NCBI RefSeq assembly: GCF_019649055.1
Contig: NW_026570711.1
Span: 1-15,897, forward strand
From: Paramacrobiotus metropolitanus
Lineage: Eukaryota > Tardigrada > Eutardigrada > Parachela > Macrobiotidae
Direction of reading: 5' to 3'
DNA: 15,897 nucleotides
Of this stretch, positions 12,672-15,897 are shown in pieces. A program made the translations under genes and the position numbers. A model generated the notes under the pieces. It was not told the DNA's origin. It made no database searches and saw only the letters and a program-made list of their open reading frames with translations. Each line of letters starts with the position of its first letter. The first letter of the stretch is position 1.

Positions 12672-12782
12672 TAGTTATTCGTAGTATAACGGTTGTCAGT
12701 CGTCTCATACATCCACTTTAAATACGATATAACACCTTTCACATCAGTCTTAAAGCACTTAATGCTTAAACAACATCTTTTT
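12672..12782 (+). ncRNA. Last octamer/A-box unit
   Basis: GCAGTTAG (12641-12648, 6 of 8) lies 41 bp before TAGTATAACGG (12682-12692), and T5 ends 13 bp before it. The terminating T5 belongs to CAACATCTTTTT, which is duplicated in tandem (12771-12794). AATACGAT..AACACC also occurs twice (from about 12721 and 12795), so the array edge has local duplications. Confidence 0.42.
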
Positions 12783-13364
12783 CAACATCTTTTTAATACG
12801 ATAACACCCTGGATCTCATGGACGTTCCTGCTCTCCGCCTTTCCACCTCCTTGGACTTCCGGACTGCCAGTTACGCTCCAGGATCCGATGACCTATAACA
12901 CTCAAACTCACTAACAACTTACCGGACCGAGCGATGTTACTTACTTTTGATGGCACCGGATAGTCGGGATGGAATTTGGCGATAGTGCTAGATGTTGCAC
13001 GCACTATGCGGATGGAGCAGATGTTACTTTTTCCTATGTCCCTATGTTCCTTCCTCTTCGTTCCACGTCGTTCCGCAGAGCTTCACTTTTGTTCCACTAC
13101 GATCCAGAGAAATCTCGTTTGCGGGGGTGACGTGTACTGGCGTCCCTTAGTACACATCGGTACTACTTTACTACTTCTACCCCTACAACTAAGGCTTAGG
13201 CTTTACTACATCTTCTACGCGAGTCCTGACCCCGAGTCTCTACTTCGACTTCTCAGAAATCCCCAGCAGAGAACTTTGACCGCGACTTGCCATTTCGACG
13301 TGACCGCGCTTCGATGACGTAGCTCAACCTATTGTTCTAGAGTATTAGTTGACCTGATGTTCTC
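12783..13364. other. No recognised gene
   Basis: The T5/octamer pattern stops and base composition becomes more balanced, with more C. Open frames on both strands read as low-information sequence without domains. Possibly transposon-derived debris; I cannot assign it. Confidence 0.4.
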
Positions 13365-13511
13365 ATTAGTCCACGTGAAGTTGTGCAGCGGTGTGATTAG
13401 TCCACGTGTCCTTAGATGTCTCTTATTGGTTAGATTCTAAATCCCTATTGTTCTCAGACCCGTACCTGCGCGTACGAAGAGCCAGCACTTGCGGTGCCCA
13501 GGGCTATATAA
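13365..13511 (+). promoter_or_regulatory. Pol II promoter: two E-boxes, CCAAT, TATA
   Basis: ATTAGTCCACGTG occurs twice (13365-13377, 13396-13408), each ending in an E-box CACGTG. An inverted CCAAT (ATTGG, 13425-13429) and TATATAA (13505-13511) follow, predicting a + strand start near 13535. A donor-like GTGAGG at 13620 could begin an intron. This could be the promoter of the BEN gene about 1.1 kb downstream, or the U3 part of an isolated LTR; I could not find LTR ends. Confidence 0.5.
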
Positions 13512-13653
13512 GGCGCTCGTCGCCCACACAAATGTCAAGAGTTGTAATCCCAACAAAAGTAGAGTCTTGTTACTCGATCTGATTAACTTCAGGCTTTTGC
13601 TCTGGTCTTCTCTTTCCAAGTGAGGCTGTTCAAACTGACCTCTGGGTGACCTT

Positions 13654-14120
13654 TCACCTATTGTCAGGGGTCATTCCTCTACTTCGTCGACGTGCATTAT
13701 CATCTTCGGATAGTCTCGTGACGTAACAGGCTACCCACTTGATCCCACTTGTTTGCCGTGACCTTTCGGTCCCTTCGATCTTCATGCCCTGTAGCGCCAG
13801 GTTGATGGATTTGTCATACTCATACGCTTCGGCTACCATCTAGCGTCGGACAGGTAACGTATAACTTCACGCATCCCTTGTGTTTCCTTTCGTGTCTTCT
13901 CTTTCAGCAGGCTTTCGAGTTCCGGATCCTCTTCTTCATCCTTGCATATCATCTCATACTTGTACATCAACATCCTTAACCTTTCGCTCCATGAAATACA
14001 TAAGAAGTTGAGATTAAGAGTCGCTCTATTCCCCGACTGGTCGTGGTCCGGGAAGTGCATTATTACCACCGCACACGTCAGACACCTTGCAACCCTTTTA
14101 TTTTCCTTATTGCACGACAA
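13654..14120 (-). pseudogene. Frameshifted minus-strand coding remnant
   Basis: Two minus-strand frames look coding but are offset. The first (14120 down to 13833) has no ATG at its apparent start and includes an acidic, helix-like run (KDEEEDPELESLLKEKTRKE). The second (13839 down to 13654) starts at an ATG overlapping the first frame's end by a few bases, and continues in similar style (SGIKWVACYVTRLSEDDNAR). The join fits a one-base frameshift in a once continuous gene, or exons of a gene I cannot resolve. Family not recognised; a transposable-element origin is possible. Confidence 0.35.
14101..14118 (+). repeat. 18-bp repeat TTTTCCTTATTGCACGAC, copy B
   Basis: Identical to 5915-5932. Here it is followed by AAACCGTAGTG and lies at the left of the BEN gene region; a diverged copy (15836-15850) lies at the right. 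Confidence 0.6.
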
Positions 14121-14654
14121 ACCGTAGTGTAGACGATGGTAGAGCGATAGTTGTATCCAAGCTTGTACCTAAATTGCAACCTTAGTACCACAGTAGAGCA
14201 AACAACGGTAGTGCAAGCTATAGTGCCGCGACCGTAGCTTTCTGTAGTAACTTTATTACTTTATTTTTTGGCTTTTTGCACGCGAATTACTGCAATCGTC
14301 TGCATATATGAGGTGCACGGCACTGTATTTATTACAGAACGATGTTTAACAGGAAAAATTTCCCTGTTGATTTGCTTTCATTTTTTAATTGCAAGAAACA
14401 GAGCACATGTTTTTGCAGTACCGTGATAGATTGCCGGCGTACACTTCCATATTATATAGCTTCAGCGTACCATAAATGCCACGTCTTCGAGGTCTTGTAT
14501 TTTAGAATCTGCATGTTACGGTATGTTACTATGCATTTCTGATCTTCCATAAGCGCTGTATATTTTGTAACTATATCGCTCTAAAAAATGCGGCCTTTGC
14601 TATGAGAACAGATCCAACATCGGCTAATTAACATGAAATATTCAGTTTGATTAG
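14119..14654. other. Region upstream of BEN exons
   Basis: Contains the left arm of an inverted repeat (14205-14226) and a 66-codon ATG ORF (14342-14542) that I cannot assign. Further upstream exons of the BEN gene are expected near here or to the left, but no splice pair is convincing enough to call. Confidence 0.35.
14205..14226 (+). repeat. Imperfect inverted repeat, left arm
   Basis: ACGGTAGT (14205-14212) plus CTATAGTGC (14218-14226). The reverse complement of both blocks recurs at 15724-15749 with a spacer 4 bp longer. The pair encloses the BEN exons. Confidence 0.4.
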
Positions 14655-15342
14655 GCCGCCTGGTTCCGTTGCCAGCTCAGACTGCGTATTCAGAACAGGT
14701 CTATCACATTGTCGCGCAACGGACCTATATTAAGCGTATTTGAAATAAATGTTGCAGACCTCCGCAAATCGACAGGAAGATGTGTTCTTGGAAGGCTCCA
14801 GTTCTTCTGAAGCAGAACAGGTTTCGGAGCTAATGGTAGTCATTTAAATGTTGTTATACATCACTGAATTTATTATTGAAAGCTTTAAATGTTTGTTTTG
14901 CAGAAGCGCGCAAGGCCCCACAGCAGCTGGACAAAATGCGTTCACGGGGCCATGTGCCTGTTGTTTACCGAATTGGAGCTGAAGAACAGCTGTGTGAAGA
15001 ATTCCGAAAAATCTCCTGCGCATAGGCAACCGTTGAATCCTTCGAAGCATAGAATACTTCAAGGTGTGCTTTATCGTATATTGCAATATAATGTTACTAA
15101 TGTGCATGTACAGTACAGATAATTCATAACACCATTTTTTGGGTTTAGATTTCGTGCGGGCTTTCGCGGCGAGCAAAAAATGTACCCAGCAGCCGTCCAA
15201 ACCCTTGGGAGATGCGGAAATCAATGCGCACATCGCGCGCATTCTGAATCAATTTCGCCGGCAGTCAAAAAACAAAGAATCGGACAAATCCATGGACAAA
15301 TCTATGGATAAATCAATGAATTCAAACGCTTCGGTTGATTAA
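14655..15342 (+). CDS. BEN-domain protein, last four exons
   Basis: Proposed exons are 14655-14698, 14758-14820 (or to 14835), 14904-15063 and 15149-15342 (TAA at 15340). All joins are in frame: introns 14699-14757 and 15064-15148 have GT..AG ends, and intron 2 has two in-frame donors (14821, 14836) with acceptor TTTTGCAG at 14903. The reading passes from a Ser/Glu/Gln-rich linker into a segment typical of BEN domains: a Trp near the start of exon 3, LLFTELEL, then PLNPSKHRILQDFVRAF crossing the exon 3/4 junction, then EINAHIARILNQFRR. BEN domains are DNA-binding or chromatin-linked modules of animal transcriptional regulators, also found in some DNA viruses of animals. After the domain there is a Lys/Ser tail with a DKSM triplet repeat. 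The upstream exons and start codon are not identified, so only the C-terminus is annotated. Introns this short suggest an insect or nematode-like genome. Confidence 0.68.
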
Positions 15343-15552
15343 ATTTTATTGAAGATAGTTTTGCCTGTACGCTTCCACAATGTAAGGCGGTTGCTGCATG
15401 TATTCTATGAGTACTTGTATAAAAATTTCCAGATGTTCTCAAGATTGTTTTTTGGTCTAGCGCGGCTTCTTTCTGTGCGTCCAACTTGGATGAAACTCAT
15501 TTTAAAATTTAAGGAACTGCGGTGGAGCTTATGTTTATACAGCATATGTGCG

Positions 15553-15558
15553 AATAAA
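15553..15558 (+). terminator. Poly(A) signal AATAAA
   Basis: AATAAA about 210 bases after the BEN gene stop codon, followed by TGTGTGACG. It is the best candidate for that gene's 3' end. Confidence 0.45.
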
Positions 15559-15635
15559 CTACTGTGTGACGACGGTCTTATCTGGCGTGCGCGTATTTAC
15601 TGTAGTTCAAACTACCGTCGTTAACCATCTTCCAC

Positions 15636-15671
15636 AACTACTGTATTCCCGTAGTAAAACTACTGTATTCC
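15636..15671 (+). repeat. 14-bp direct repeat
   Basis: AACTACTGTATTCC occurs at 15636-15649 and again at 15658-15671, with period 22. Confidence 0.6.
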
Positions 15672-15723
15672 AATCCACAGAATTCTATGGTATTACTACT
15701 GTGTTACCACCTCATGAAGTGTT

Positions 15724-15749
15724 GCACTATAGTGTTTAAAAACTACCGT
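15724..15749 (-). repeat. Imperfect inverted repeat, right arm
   Basis: GCACTATAG (15724-15732) and ACTACCGT (15742-15749) are the reverse complements of the two blocks at 14205-14226. Confidence 0.4.
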
Positions 15750-15835
15750 TTCACGATGGTTGGCTTGAACCCTGTTACCACGGTATTAACGAAGAATCCC
15801 CGAGTGTCGCTTCAACGTAGCCACCCATGGTGGTA

Positions 15836-15850
15836 TTTTCCTCGCACGAC
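15836..15850 (+). repeat. Diverged copy of TTTTCC..GCACGAC repeat
   Basis: TTTTCCTCGCACGAC, the 18-bp repeat with TTATT reduced to TC. It lies just beyond the inverted-repeat right arm. Confidence 0.35.
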
Positions 15851-15897
15851 GGTCGTCTCGTAACACCGTAGGAACATAGTTCAATTTTGGCGTTGGG

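Larger units (their letters stand above)
8820..12782 (+). repeat. Small-RNA unit array, block 3
   Basis: About 27 + strand units over 4 kb. Recurring layout: GC(A/G)GTATG starting about 40 bp before the A-box TAG, a T4-T7 run ending 12-13 bp before it, a short AT-rich segment ending TTCG, then TAGTGNNNNGG. Spacing between A boxes is mostly 99-165 bp, with gaps of about 190-280 bp where a unit seems lost. B boxes are absent or degenerate here, unlike in blocks 1 and 2. Confidence 0.65.
15343..15835. other. 3' UTR and flank of BEN gene
   Basis: The open + strand frame 15349-15624 is read as untranslated, since the protein ends at 15342. It contains an AATAAA, a 14-bp direct repeat and the right arm of the inverted repeat. 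The remainder shows repeated ACTACTG/ACTACCG-type words but no gene. Confidence 0.45.

Noticed and set aside
8861-12692. Treating every 5-6-bp stem in block 3 as evidence of a hairpin gene
   Set aside because: In 80 bases about one 6-bp complementary pair is expected by chance, so short stems are reported but not used as the main support.
96-12782. CRISPR array
   Set aside because: The recurring parts are short promoter-like motifs at fixed spacing, not identical repeats of 23-40 bp with equal spacers, and the surroundings are eukaryotic.
13437-13619. Minus-strand 60-codon frame over the promoter
   Set aside because: It lacks an ATG at its start and overlaps the E-box/TATA promoter of the other strand.

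Overview
The window looks like nuclear DNA of a small-intron animal, probably an arthropod or nematode. At the right end are GT-AG introns of 59-85 bp, a BEN-domain-like C-terminus, a CCAAT/TATA promoter and AATAAA signals. Nothing resembles a bacterial operon. I cannot name the species.

The dominant feature is a one-directional series of about 46 short, strongly diverged units on the + strand (about 96-2691, 3854-4859 and 8820-12782), spaced mostly 100-160 bp apart. Each has a tRNA A-box-like start (TAGTGNNNNGG, usually preceded by TTCG). Most then run roughly 75-135 bases to a run of 4 or more T. About nine units in the first two blocks also carry a recognisable B box (GTTCGANTCC type) and sometimes partial cloverleaf pairing, so they look like Pol III type-2 tRNA-like genes; several have a substantial hairpin between the boxes. 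Most of the other units lack a B box but carry an octamer GC(A/G)GTATG at an almost fixed 40 bp upstream of the A-box TAG, and often a T-run ending 12-13 bp upstream of it. This fixed geometry in otherwise dissimilar units is the best sign that these are real small-RNA genes. I know of no described family matching it.

Among and between the array blocks are four intronless ORFs that I do not recognise: a 128-aa charged protein (2964-3350 +), a 90-aa basic-tailed protein with its own TATA box (5329-5601 -), a Ser-tract protein with nuclear-signal-like ends (6193-7191 +), and an RG-rich, Asn/Gln-rich putative RNA-binding protein (7614-8537 +) followed by a poly(A) signal. An 18-bp sequence (TTTTCCTTATTGCACGAC) recurs near the second ORF group and before the BEN gene, with shorter or diverged copies elsewhere.

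Right of about 12800 the composition changes. There is a Pol II promoter with two E-box repeats (13365-13511, possibly a solo LTR), a frameshifted minus-strand coding remnant (13654-14120), and the last four exons of a BEN-domain gene (14655-15342) flanked by an imperfect inverted repeat. A working model, inferred only, is a small-RNA-producing locus with associated orphan proteins beside an ordinary cellular gene.
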